Made by a program: the position numbers and the translations under genes. The notes beneath the pieces are model-generated. The model had not been told where the DNA came from. It did no database searches and was given only the letters and a program-made list of their open reading frames with translations. This document shows, piece by piece, positions 1 to 6,769 of a stretch of 9,909 nucleotides of DNA. Location: the NCBI GenBank assembly GCA_013205585.1, contig JABMML010000137.1, positions 1 through 9,909 of the forward strand, in the 5' to 3' direction. The DNA comes from Chitinophagaceae bacterium. Lineage in GTDB: Bacteria > Bacteroidota > Bacteroidia > Chitinophagales > Chitinophagaceae. The number at the start of each line of letters is the position of its first letter. Position 1 is the stretch's first letter.

Positions 1-564
1 AGAGGTCCTCAAGGGTATGATGAAGTAAACCAAGCACGTAAGGCGGGTTTCTTTGGATGGCCTTTCTTTATTGGTAATAATTATCCTTACCATATTTATG
101 ATTATGCAACGGGTAAATCAGGTCCTGCATTTGATCCTGCAAAACCAATTAATAATTCAAGAAACAATACTGGTTTAACTGAATTACCTCCAGCAGAACC
201 AGCCTTTATTTGGTATCCATATGGTATTTCAACCACAGACTTCCCTTCTTTAGGTGCCGGTGGACGAACTGCTATGGCGGGACCTGTTTATTACAGTGAC
301 TTATATCCAAAAGAAACTAGGTACCCTTCTTATTATGATGGTAAGTTCTTTTTTAATGAATGGATGCGTGGTTATATTAAAGCAGTTACCATGAAGGCTA
401 ATGGAGACTATGATAGAATGGAACCTTTTATGCCGAATACTAAATTCCATGCTGCCATTGATATTGAAGTAGGTCCTGATGGTCGTTTCTATGTATTAGA
501 GTATGGAACGGGTTGGTTTAGTAAAAATGCAGATGCTGGATTATCAAGAATTGATTATAAATGA
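1..564 (+). CDS. PQQ-dependent sugar dehydrogenase (glucose/sorbosone dehydrogenase-like beta-propeller), C-terminal part, 5' end outside window
   Basis: Frame 1 is open from the first base to a TGA at 562-564, giving 187 residues of a protein whose start lies upstream. The ATG at 274 is internal, because the same conserved family sequence runs unbroken before it. Visible propeller-blade motifs include ARKAGFFGWPFFIG (residues 13-26), PAFIWYPYG, GGRTAMAGPVYY and the closing GPDGRFYVLEYGTGWF. These match the soluble glucose/sorbosone dehydrogenase-type propellers common in Bacteroidota, which are usually secreted and oxidise sugars or related alcohols using PQQ; the substrate here is unknown. 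Many Bacteroidota relatives continue into PKD, carbohydrate-binding or cytochrome c domains after the last blade, but this one stops directly after LSRIDYK. The next gene starts 45 bases downstream on the same strand, so co-transcription is possible. Family assignment is fairly sure; cofactor and substrate are inferred from the family. Confidence 0.8.
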   Translation, partial: RGPQGYDEVNQARKAGFFGWPFFIGNNYPYHIYDYATGKSGPAFDPAKPINNSRNNTGLTELPPAEPAFIWYPYGISTTDFPSLGAGGRTAMAGPVYYSDLYPKETRYPSYYDGKFFFNEWMRGYIKAVTMKANGDYDRMEPFMPNTKFHAAIDIEVGPDGRFYVLEYGTGWFSKNADAGLSRIDYK

Positions 565-609
565 TTTCGTAATTAGTATAAAATAGAACTTACACTTAAA
601 TCCTTTAAC

Positions 610-1878
610 ATGAACAAGCGTCAATTTATTAAAGACATGGTTTTAACAAGTATTGCTACCCCATTAGGATTAGCAGGCATAGCCCAAAGTTTTAAACAGA
701 AAGAAAATGTTCCTGCAATAGTTTTGGCTAAAGACGATGCCTTTTGGTTAACTATTAGAAATGAATACCTATTAAAACCAGATTATATAAACCTTGAAAA
801 TGGGTATTATAATTTTATACCTCAACCATTATTAGAGAAATTTATTCAACATATTAGAGATGTGAATTATCAGGGTTCTTATTATATGAGAACAGTACAA
901 TGGGATAATAAAAATAAAATTGCAGCAAGGCTTGCTGAAATTGCAGGTTGTTTACCTGAAGAAATGATCATCACTAGAAATGCAACAGAGTCACTTGATT
1001 TAGTAATAGGTGGGTTTGACTGGACTGCAGGGGACGAAGCGGTAATGGCTGTTCAGGATTACGGCTCCATTTTAGATATGTTTGAACAAATTAAAAATAG
1101 GTATGGCGTCATAACTAAAAAAGTATCTCTACCACTTCATCCAAAAAATGATGAAGAAATTGTAAACCTATATGCAAGTGCAATAACTGAAAAAACCAAA
1201 GTGATGATGATAAGTCATATGGTGAATATTACAGGACAAATATTACCTGTTCGTAAAATTTGCGATATGGCTCATTCAAAAGGAGTTCAAGTAATTGTAG
1301 ATGGAGCTCATTCATTTGCACATCAAAAATACCGTATTGATGAGCTCAATTGCGATTATTATGCAACCTCTTTACATAAGTGGCTAAGTAGCCCATTAGG
1401 TTCAGGATTTTTATACATTAATAAAAAAAATATTAAAAAACTATGGCCTTTGCTTGCAGATGGAGAGAAAGATATTAATAAAATAAATAGATTAAACCAT
1501 ATTGGTACCCACCCTGTTCATACCGACCTTACTATAAATGATTGTATTGATTATTATGAAATAATTGGTGCTGAAAGAAAAGAAGCAAGAATGTATTTTT
1601 TACAGAACTATTGGACAAGTAAAGTTAGAAACCTACCAAGAGTAATTATTAATACGCCAGCTGAATCTAGCAGAAGTTGCGGTATTGCAAATATAGGTAT
1701 TGAAGGCATTACTCCTGGGGACTTAGCAAATCGCTTAATGAAAGAACATAAAGTATTTACAGTTGCTATTGACGGCGCAGAAGTATTTGGATGTAGAATT
1801 TGTCCAAATGTATATACTACTGTTGAAGAATTAGATACCTTTGCATTAGCTATAAAAAAACTTTCCAATAATGTCTAA
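610..1878 (+). CDS. aminotransferase class V-fold PLP-dependent enzyme (isopenicillin-N epimerase-like), with export-type N terminus
   Basis: This 422-residue fold-type I PLP enzyme belongs to the class V / cysteine desulfurase-like group and looks closest to isopenicillin-N epimerase-like proteins. The cofactor residues are all visible: TRNATESL at 122-129 in the phosphate/substrate region, the PLP-nitrogen aspartate D231 in VIVDGAHSFAHQ, and the Schiff-base lysine K257 in TSLHKW, followed by the glycine-containing SSPLGSGF. The N terminus has NKRQFIKDM followed by a hydrophobic stretch to about residue 25. This resembles a Tat signal with KR in place of RR, so the protein may work outside the cytoplasm. 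The reaction cannot be told from sequence; racemase/epimerase, lyase and transaminase activities all occur in the family. No Shine-Dalgarno sequence precedes the ATG, as is usual in Bacteroidota. The last 8 bases overlap murQ, so the two are probably co-transcribed and translationally coupled. Confidence 0.87.
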   Translation: MNKRQFIKDMVLTSIATPLGLAGIAQSFKQKENVPAIVLAKDDAFWLTIRNEYLLKPDYINLENGYYNFIPQPLLEKFIQHIRDVNYQGSYYMRTVQWDNKNKIAARLAEIAGCLPEEMIITRNATESLDLVIGGFDWTAGDEAVMAVQDYGSILDMFEQIKNRYGVITKKVSLPLHPKNDEEIVNLYASAITEKTKVMMISHMVNITGQILPVRKICDMAHSKGVQVIVDGAHSFAHQKYRIDELNCDYYATSLHKWLSSPLGSGFLYINKKNIKKLWPLLADGEKDINKINRLNHIGTHPVHTDLTINDCIDYYEIIGAERKEARMYFLQNYWTSKVRNLPRVIINTPAESSRSCGIANIGIEGITPGDLANRLMKEHKVFTVAIDGAEVFGCRICPNVYTTVEELDTFALAIKKLSNNV

Positions 1879-2692
1879 TGATTTTATTAGAACTACAGAA
1901 TCAACTTCTCTTTATACTAATATAGAAAAGTCCAGCACATTGGATATTCTACAAAATATAAATACAGAAGATAAGAAAGTGGCTATTGAAGTAGAAAAAC
2001 AAATTCCTCAAATACAATTATTTATTGATGCTGCCGCTGGGAAGTTAGCGAATGGTGGTCGATTATTTTATATCGGCGCGGGCACCAGCGGTCGTATAGG
2101 TTTAGTAGATGCTAGCGAATGCCCTCCTACTTTTGGAGTTTCTGCCGATTTAATCACCGGTATTATTGCAGGTGGTCAAAAGGCAATGTTTCATGCAGTT
2201 GAAAATGCAGAAGATGATATAAATCAAGCTTGGTTAGATTTACAAGAACATAAGATAAGTAATTTAGATATTGTATTGGGCATTGCTGCAAGTGGAACTA
2301 CCCCCTATGTTATTGGTGGCTTACAAAAATGCAGAGAGGCAGGTATTCAAACAGGTAGTATTAGTTGCAATAAAAATAGCCCCGTAAGCAATGTCGCCCA
2401 TTTTCCTATTGAAGTAGTGGTAGGCCCAGAATTTTTAACAGGAAGCACTAGAATGAAAAGTGGTACTGCACAAAAAATGGTACTCAATATGATTTCAACT
2501 ACGATCATGATTAAATTAGGTAGAATAGAAAACAATATGATGGTGCATATGCAATTAACCAATCAAAAGCTTTTTGACCGTGGTGTAAAAATGATTATGG
2601 AAGCCACGCATATACAAGATGCCAATATTGCCGCTCAATTATTAAGAACGCATGGTTCTGTAAAAAAATCGATAGATAACTACAAAGGCTAG
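1871..2692 (+). CDS. murQ: N-acetylmuramic acid 6-phosphate etherase
   Basis: MurQ cleaves the D-lactyl ether of MurNAc-6-phosphate to give GlcNAc-6-phosphate and D-lactate, a cytoplasmic step in peptidoglycan recycling. The 273-residue product has the SIS sugar-phosphate fold. FYIGAGTSGRIGLVDASECP (66-85) is the phosphate-binding loop and carries E83; ENAEDD (111-116) carries E114. Both match the glutamates known to be important in E. coli MurQ. The family signature GSTRMKSGTAQKMVLNM lies at 191-207. The protein is about 25 residues shorter than E. coli MurQ (298), with the loss at the C-terminal helical tail; it still ends with the LLRTHGSVKKSID segment, so it looks complete. The ATG lies inside the end of the aminotransferase gene (ATGTCTAA, 8-base overlap). 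The stop codon lies in the CTAG shared with the convergent anmK, whose product makes this enzyme's substrate. Confidence 0.96.
   Translation: MSNDFIRTTESTSLYTNIEKSSTLDILQNINTEDKKVAIEVEKQIPQIQLFIDAAAGKLANGGRLFYIGAGTSGRIGLVDASECPPTFGVSADLITGIIAGGQKAMFHAVENAEDDINQAWLDLQEHKISNLDIVLGIAASGTTPYVIGGLQKCREAGIQTGSISCNKNSPVSNVAHFPIEVVVGPEFLTGSTRMKSGTAQKMVLNMISTTIMIKLGRIENNMMVHMQLTNQKLFDRGVKMIMEATHIQDANIAAQLLRTHGSVKKSIDNYKG
2689..2692. other. convergent stop codons of murQ and anmK sharing CTAG
   Basis: Bases 2690-2692 read TAG for murQ on the plus strand, and 2689-2691 read CTA, which is TAG for anmK on the minus strand. The two genes therefore end on one palindromic CTAG, leaving no intergenic space for a terminator between them. 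Transcripts from each side must run into the opposite gene unless they are ended inside coding sequence. Confidence 0.97.
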
Positions 2693-3885
2693 TTGGGGAA
2701 ACTAATCTTTCCCATCGTAGTAGCTACTTTAGTAGAACGCTCACCCGCTAATAGAGGCCTTCCTGCCACCGCCTCATTGGCAAGTAAAGCAAATAAGATA
2801 GCCTCTTTCGCATCGGGATGAATTCCTATTTCAATGGAAGATGCAATAGATGGATTGGGTAATAAACTATTTAAATGTTCCATTAATAAAGGGTTATGCA
2901 TTCCCCCACCACTTACATATATTTTAAATGAAATATTAAATGGTAAATTATTTTGAATAGCTTCTGCAATAGTTTCTGCAGTAAATCTATTTAAAGTGGC
3001 CATAATAGCGTGATCAGATAATACGATTCCCATTTTTAAAAGCGCTTCTGTTAGGTATTCAAGATTGAATAATTCAGGGCCAATAGTTTTAGGAAATGCC
3101 AAAAAGAAAAAAGAATCCTTTTTTAATAAGTCTAATAATTCAGTATGAATAGTTCCTTGTTTAGCAATATGGGCATCTTTATCGTAGCTCATGCCTTCAA
3201 AATGCTTTCTAGTGTAGGCATCCATTAAAGTATTGCCTGGACCTGTATCCGTTGAAAATATTTGGTTTAATTTTCCATTCGCTGGCAAATAAGTAAAATT
3301 AGCAATGCCTCCTATATTTAATAGCACTCTATTTTCAGTAGCATGCGAACATAATAAATAATCACCGTAAATAGCCAAGGGTGCACCTTCACCACCTGCT
3401 GCAATATGTTTTTGTCTAAAATCACTAATGGTAATAATGCCTGTTCCTGTTGCTATATGATCTCCATCTCCAATTTGTAAAGTAGCTGTACCAAATTCAT
3501 CATTCGGATGTAAAGACTTAGGTGCATGAAAAATAGTTTGTCCGTGACTCGCAATTAAATCAACCTCGGTTGCTTGTACATTCCAACTTAATAAAGTATC
3601 CTTTACCATTTGTGCATGCTGTGTAGCAATCCATGGATGCATCACACATAATTGAGCTAAGGATATATTTTGTTTTGAAAATATAGATAATACTTTTTCT
3701 TTAAAAGCTGGAGGATAGGCTACAGTTGTAAAATGATCTAATACTACGCTTGTATGCACTCCAGCACCTGTAATGGTGCATAGTGCAATATCTAGTCCGT
3801 CCAAAGAAGTGCCACTCATTAGGCCTATAATTTTGCGAGATGGCTTATTCGCTATATTATATAAGTCTTGAATATTGGGATGCAT
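2689..3885 (-). CDS. anmK: anhydro-N-acetylmuramic acid kinase
   Basis: AnmK uses ATP and water to open 1,6-anhydro-MurNAc, yielding MurNAc-6-phosphate, the substrate of the neighbouring murQ product. From the ATG at 3885 the protein has 398 residues. Motifs in order are the ATP loop GLMSGTSLDG (21-30), SHGQT (113-117), LQIGD (136-140), SDFRQKHIAAGGEGAPL (154-170), LNIGGIAN (189-196), DTGPGN (213-218; D213 corresponds to the catalytic base of the family) and VSGGGMHNPLL (324-334). The frame stays open upstream to a TTG at 3975. The 30 extra residues, basic and partly hydrophobic, precede the usual family N terminus, so the ATG at 3885 is preferred. The gene is convergent with murQ, sharing 4 bases, and divergent from the oxidoreductase gene. 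It is therefore not in an operon with murQ despite the consecutive reactions. Confidence 0.94.
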   Translation of the reverse strand: MHPNIQDLYNIANKPSRKIIGLMSGTSLDGLDIALCTITGAGVHTSVVLDHFTTVAYPPAFKEKVLSIFSKQNISLAQLCVMHPWIATQHAQMVKDTLLSWNVQATEVDLIASHGQTIFHAPKSLHPNDEFGTATLQIGDGDHIATGTGIITISDFRQKHIAAGGEGAPLAIYGDYLLCSHATENRVLLNIGGIANFTYLPANGKLNQIFSTDTGPGNTLMDAYTRKHFEGMSYDKDAHIAKQGTIHTELLDLLKKDSFFFLAFPKTIGPELFNLEYLTEALLKMGIVLSDHAIMATLNRFTAETIAEAIQNNLPFNISFKIYVSGGGMHNPLLMEHLNSLLPNPSIASSIEIGIHPDAKEAILFALLANEAVAGRPLLAGERSTKVATTMGKISFPN

Positions 3886-4008
3886 ATCACTAAGGTACGA
3901 AATGGACTTGTAAATGCGACCAATTAACAGCAATCTGCCAATTTTCCACACCTTTCTAAAAGCCTTCAAATTCAATGCCTTATAGTGTAACTTTACCTAT
4001 AATAAATA
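3886..4008. promoter_or_regulatory. divergent intergenic region between anmK and the oxidoreductase gene
   Basis: If anmK starts at 3885, this 123-base stretch separates two divergent genes and should hold both promoters. On the plus strand TAACTTTA at 3988-3995 matches seven of eight positions of the Bacteroidota -7 consensus TAnnTTTG, but there is no convincing TTTG about 19-21 bases upstream. No clear promoter was seen for anmK. No hairpin or riboswitch-like structure stands out. Confidence 0.4.
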
Positions 4009-5031
4009 ATGATTATGCTTAAAGTGGGCGTGTTTGGAGTAGGGCATTTAGGGAAATACCATTTGAATAACTGGAAAGAAATTCCTGAAGTAAGTTTAGT
4101 GGGATTTTTTGATCCTAATAATGATAACGCCAAAGAAGTACAGAAAACCTATGGCTTAAAACGATTCATGGATGAAGAAGCCTTAATTGCTGCTTCTGAT
4201 ATTATTGATATTGTAACCCCTACCCAACATCATTTTCCTGTTTGTGAAATGGCCATTAAGATGGGTAAAAATGTTTTTGTAGAAAAACCGATGGCCAATA
4301 CCATTGAAGAAGGCAAGGCCATTGTGAATATGGTGAAAGAAGCCAATGTAAAATTACAAGTAGGTCATGTTGAAAGATTTAACCCCGCTTATACGGCTTT
4401 AAAAAACGCTTCCTTAAACCCTTTGTTTATAGAAGTGCACCGTTTAGCACAGTTTAATCCAAGAGGCACGGAAGTAAGTGTTATTTTTGATTTAATGATA
4501 CACGATATTGATATTATTTTAAGTATTGTAAAAAGTGATATCAAAAATATTTCTGCTAGCGGTGTGGCAGTGCTTACCGATACACCTGATATTGCCAACG
4601 TAAGAATAGAATTTAACAATGGTTGTGTGGCTAATTTAACAAGTAGTAGAATTAGCATGAAAAAAATGCGCAAAATTAGACTGTTCCAAAAAGATGCTTA
4701 TATAGGTATTGATTTTTTAGAAAAGAATACAGAAATTATTAAGCTTAAAAAGCCAGAAGATGCCGATACCTTTTCTTTTGATATTGAAACGCATCAGGGT
4801 ACTAAAACTATTTCTATTGAGAACCCAGTAATTGAAGATGGCAATGCTATTAAAGCTGAACTAAGTAGTTTTGTACATTCTATTATCAATAACGAAACAC
4901 CTGTAGTAAGCGAGATAGATGGTTTTTTAGCCATGGAAGTAGCCCATCAAATTTTAGAGAAAATAAGCAAAAGCAGTTCTATGTTAAAGGAAGGAACAGA
5001 TGCGAATGAGCCCATGCCGCTGGAAGATTAA
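4009..5031 (+). CDS. Gfo/Idh/MocA family NAD(P)-dependent oxidoreductase
   Basis: This 340-residue protein has the two-domain Gfo/Idh/MocA layout. The N-terminal Rossmann fold carries the dinucleotide loop GVFGVGHLGKYH (7-18). The family motif EKPMANTIEEG lies at 92-102, with K93 the usual catalytic or cofactor-contact lysine. GHVERFNPA follows at 119-127 and DLMIHDID at 161-168, holding a DxxxH pair (D161, H165) at the active site. The C-terminal domain should bind the substrate, probably a sugar, nucleotide sugar or similar polyol. The GHVERFNP style recalls the GnnA/WlbA-type UDP-sugar 3-dehydrogenases, which would suit an envelope role, but no partner aminotransferase is adjacent and the substrate stays open. 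A second ATG at 4015 gives MLKVGVFG and is an equally good start. The gene appears to be transcribed alone. Confidence 0.88.
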   Translation: MIMLKVGVFGVGHLGKYHLNNWKEIPEVSLVGFFDPNNDNAKEVQKTYGLKRFMDEEALIAASDIIDIVTPTQHHFPVCEMAIKMGKNVFVEKPMANTIEEGKAIVNMVKEANVKLQVGHVERFNPAYTALKNASLNPLFIEVHRLAQFNPRGTEVSVIFDLMIHDIDIILSIVKSDIKNISASGVAVLTDTPDIANVRIEFNNGCVANLTSSRISMKKMRKIRLFQKDAYIGIDFLEKNTEIIKLKKPEDADTFSFDIETHQGTKTISIENPVIEDGNAIKAELSSFVHSIINNETPVVSEIDGFLAMEVAHQILEKISKSSSMLKEGTDANEPMPLED

Positions 5032-5069
5032 TACAATACTACTAAAATAAATTAATAGAATTTTAAAAC

Positions 5070-5094
5070 TTAACTAAGAAAAACGCTTAGTTAA
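5070..5094 (-). terminator. weak hairpin overlapping the ispD stop codon
   Basis: TTAACTAAG at 5070-5078 pairs with CTTAGTTAA at 5086-5094, a 9-base stem with a 7-base loop. On the minus strand it spans the last codons and stop of ispD and is followed by GTTTTAAAAT, a short and interrupted T run. It lies between convergent genes, so it could serve either side, though the plus-strand exit (AAAATATA) has no T run. It is probably a weak terminator for the permease-kinase-ispD transcript. Confidence 0.45.
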
Positions 5095-5754
5095 AATATA
5101 TTTAGCAATGGCCATATCTAAGGGCCTAGTAATTTTAATATTCTCAAACTCCCCTTCTACTAAAAATATAGGTACTCCACTTGCTTCCACTACATTCGCT
5201 TCATCGGTAAAAGAGGCTTGATAGTCTTGTTCAAAAGCCTTTAATAATAATTCAGACTGAAAAGTTTGAGGTGTTTGAATAAGCATTACATCCTCTCTAT
5301 TAATTAAATGATGATTTTCTCCTTCCATAAGTCGAATGGTATCGGTGGCAGATACAGCAGGAATAGCAGAACCTTTTTCTACCGCTTGCTGATAACATCT
5401 TTGTACTAAGGCGGGCGTAAGTAAGCACCTTACTGCATCATGTACAAATACAATGGAACTAGTGGTAACCTTTGAAAGACCATTTTTCACCGACTGAAAA
5501 CGGGTTTCCCCTCCTACTACAAAATGAAAAGTATTTTTAAACTTATTTTTTTCTATAATTTTTTTCCCTTCATTGATATATACTTCTGGAAGGACAATCA
5601 CTATTTCAATATCAGAAAAAGCAGCCACAAACTGGTCAATGGTATGTAATAATATAGCCTTGTGTTCAATTTCTAAAAATTGTTTAGGGACCACAGAGCC
5701 CATTCTCTGCCCTGTTCCACCTGCAACTATAATGGCTATTTTTTTTGAATACAT
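5074..5754 (-). CDS. ispD: 2-C-methyl-D-erythritol 4-phosphate cytidylyltransferase
   Basis: IspD joins CTP and methylerythritol 4-phosphate to make CDP-methylerythritol in the non-mevalonate isoprenoid pathway, which feeds quinone and undecaprenyl carrier synthesis. The 226-residue length is typical. The nucleotide loop IIVAGGTGQRMGSVVPKQF (8-26) carries R17 and K24, equivalent to E. coli Arg20 and Lys27. VHDAVR (104-109) carries D106 and R109. LIQTPQTF lies at 158-165, FTDEA at 182-186, and NIKITRPLD (205-213) carries K207, the match of E. coli Lys213. The family's usual HDAARP reads HDAVRC here, a small departure that keeps D106 and R109. The gene starts 11 bases after the heptose kinase stop, so it is the last gene of a three-gene run. 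A weak hairpin overlaps its stop. Confidence 0.95.
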   Translation of the reverse strand: MYSKKIAIIVAGGTGQRMGSVVPKQFLEIEHKAILLHTIDQFVAAFSDIEIVIVLPEVYINEGKKIIEKNKFKNTFHFVVGGETRFQSVKNGLSKVTTSSIVFVHDAVRCLLTPALVQRCYQQAVEKGSAIPAVSATDTIRLMEGENHHLINREDVMLIQTPQTFQSELLLKAFEQDYQASFTDEANVVEASGVPIFLVEGEFENIKITRPLDMAIAKYILTKRFS

Positions 5755-5765
5755 AGCGAAGTTTC

Positions 5766-6764
5766 TTATTTAGCTAATAACTTAATAGCTTCTACTTCTA
5801 AATCTTTTTTATTAATGGGTGCAGTACCTACTAATTCACAAACCATACCTCCTGCAATATTTGATATTTCAGCGGCTAGGCTCATATTTTTAGTAGCCGC
5901 ATATACTAGGCTTGCTACTGCTATCACTGTATCTCCAGCGCCACTAACATCGGCAATATTGCGAATATGAGTAGGAATTAATTGATGCTTACTAGCCGTC
6001 TCATAATACACCCCGTGTTCAGATAAAGTAATAAATGAAATTTCATGTGCTAATTTTTCTTGAAGCGCCTTATGCATTTTTTGCATATTTTTTTCATCAA
6101 CGGTATCTATAGTCATTTTTAACCCTTCTTTTACTTCTTTTAAATTGGGTTTAAATAGGGTACAACCTTTATAAGCTAAAAAGTTTTTTTGTTTTGGATC
6201 TACTGCTGTAGCAATACCATGGGTCTTACAATAATCAATGACAGTGGTAATAACTCTTTCAGTTAATACACCCTTATTATAATCTTCTAAAATAATTAAA
6301 GCAGGTTTCTCTTTATTTACATACTCAATAAAATTAGCCAAGAGTTGGTCTTCTTCTTTGGTAGTAATATCATTGGTGTCTTCGTGGTCTAAGCGCATCA
6401 TTTGTTGATTACGTCCCATGACCCTTACTTTATTGGTAGTTACTCTTGTATCTGTTGCAATAACATAGTTAGTGTTAATGCCTTGTTTTTTTAATAATTG
6501 TTGTAAGTCGGCACCTTCTGTGTCCTTGCCAATAACTGCAAATAAAGTTGTAGGTGCTCCTAAAGAGCCTAAGTTTAAAGCTACATTGGCAGCTCCTCCC
6601 ACTCTTATCTCTTTTCTTTGAAGAGATACAATAGGCACAGGTGCTTCTGGTGAAATACGGTCTACAAAGCCCCACCAATAGGTATCGAGCATAATATCGC
6701 CGATGACCCCAATTTTGGTGCTAGATAAACTAGTAAATAACTGCTGTATTTCTTTTGCTTCCAT
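5766..6764 (-). CDS. D-glycero-beta-D-manno-heptose-7-phosphate kinase (kinase-only RfaE1/HldA type)
   Basis: This 332-residue PfkB/ribokinase-family enzyme should phosphorylate heptose 7-phosphate at C1 on the way to ADP-heptose for LPS-type core sugars. GDIMLDTYWWG (22-32) and SPEAPVPIV (38-46) are typical of the heptose kinase branch. VGGAANVALNLGSLG (55-69) is the first PfkB signature, DPKQKNF (189-195) and FKPNLKEV (204-211) follow, and DVSGAGDTV (272-280) holds the anion hole and the catalytic base D278. The protein ends soon after GGMVCELVGTAPI, with no nucleotidyltransferase domain, unlike the two-domain HldE of E. coli (about 477 residues). A separate adenylyltransferase gene is therefore expected elsewhere. 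It starts 5 bases after the permease stop and is followed by ispD after 11 bases. Substrate assignment is by family resemblance; another PfkB sugar kinase role is less likely. Confidence 0.87.
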   Translation of the reverse strand: MEAKEIQQLFTSLSSTKIGVIGDIMLDTYWWGFVDRISPEAPVPIVSLQRKEIRVGGAANVALNLGSLGAPTTLFAVIGKDTEGADLQQLLKKQGINTNYVIATDTRVTTNKVRVMGRNQQMMRLDHEDTNDITTKEEDQLLANFIEYVNKEKPALIILEDYNKGVLTERVITTVIDYCKTHGIATAVDPKQKNFLAYKGCTLFKPNLKEVKEGLKMTIDTVDEKNMQKMHKALQEKLAHEISFITLSEHGVYYETASKHQLIPTHIRNIADVSGAGDTVIAVASLVYAATKNMSLAAEISNIAGGMVCELVGTAPINKKDLEVEAIKLLAK

Positions 6765-6769
6765 GGATA

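Noticed and set aside
1608..1868. 86-codon open frame on the minus strand
   Set aside because: It lies wholly inside the aminotransferase gene, has no recognisable domain and is explained as a shadow of conserved coding sequence.
2347..2562. 71-codon minus-strand frame inside murQ as a possible extension of antisense anmK transcription
   Set aside because: It is fully inside murQ, with a low-complexity hydrophobic product and no homology recognised.
4389..4673. 94-codon open frame on the minus strand
   Set aside because: It is antisense to the oxidoreductase gene, with the hydrophobic composition typical of antisense AT-rich coding DNA and no family resemblance.
6475..6678. 67-codon frame in another minus-strand frame within the kinase gene
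   Set aside because: The Cys/Arg/Ser-rich product is a frame-shifted read of conserved kinase sequence, not a gene.
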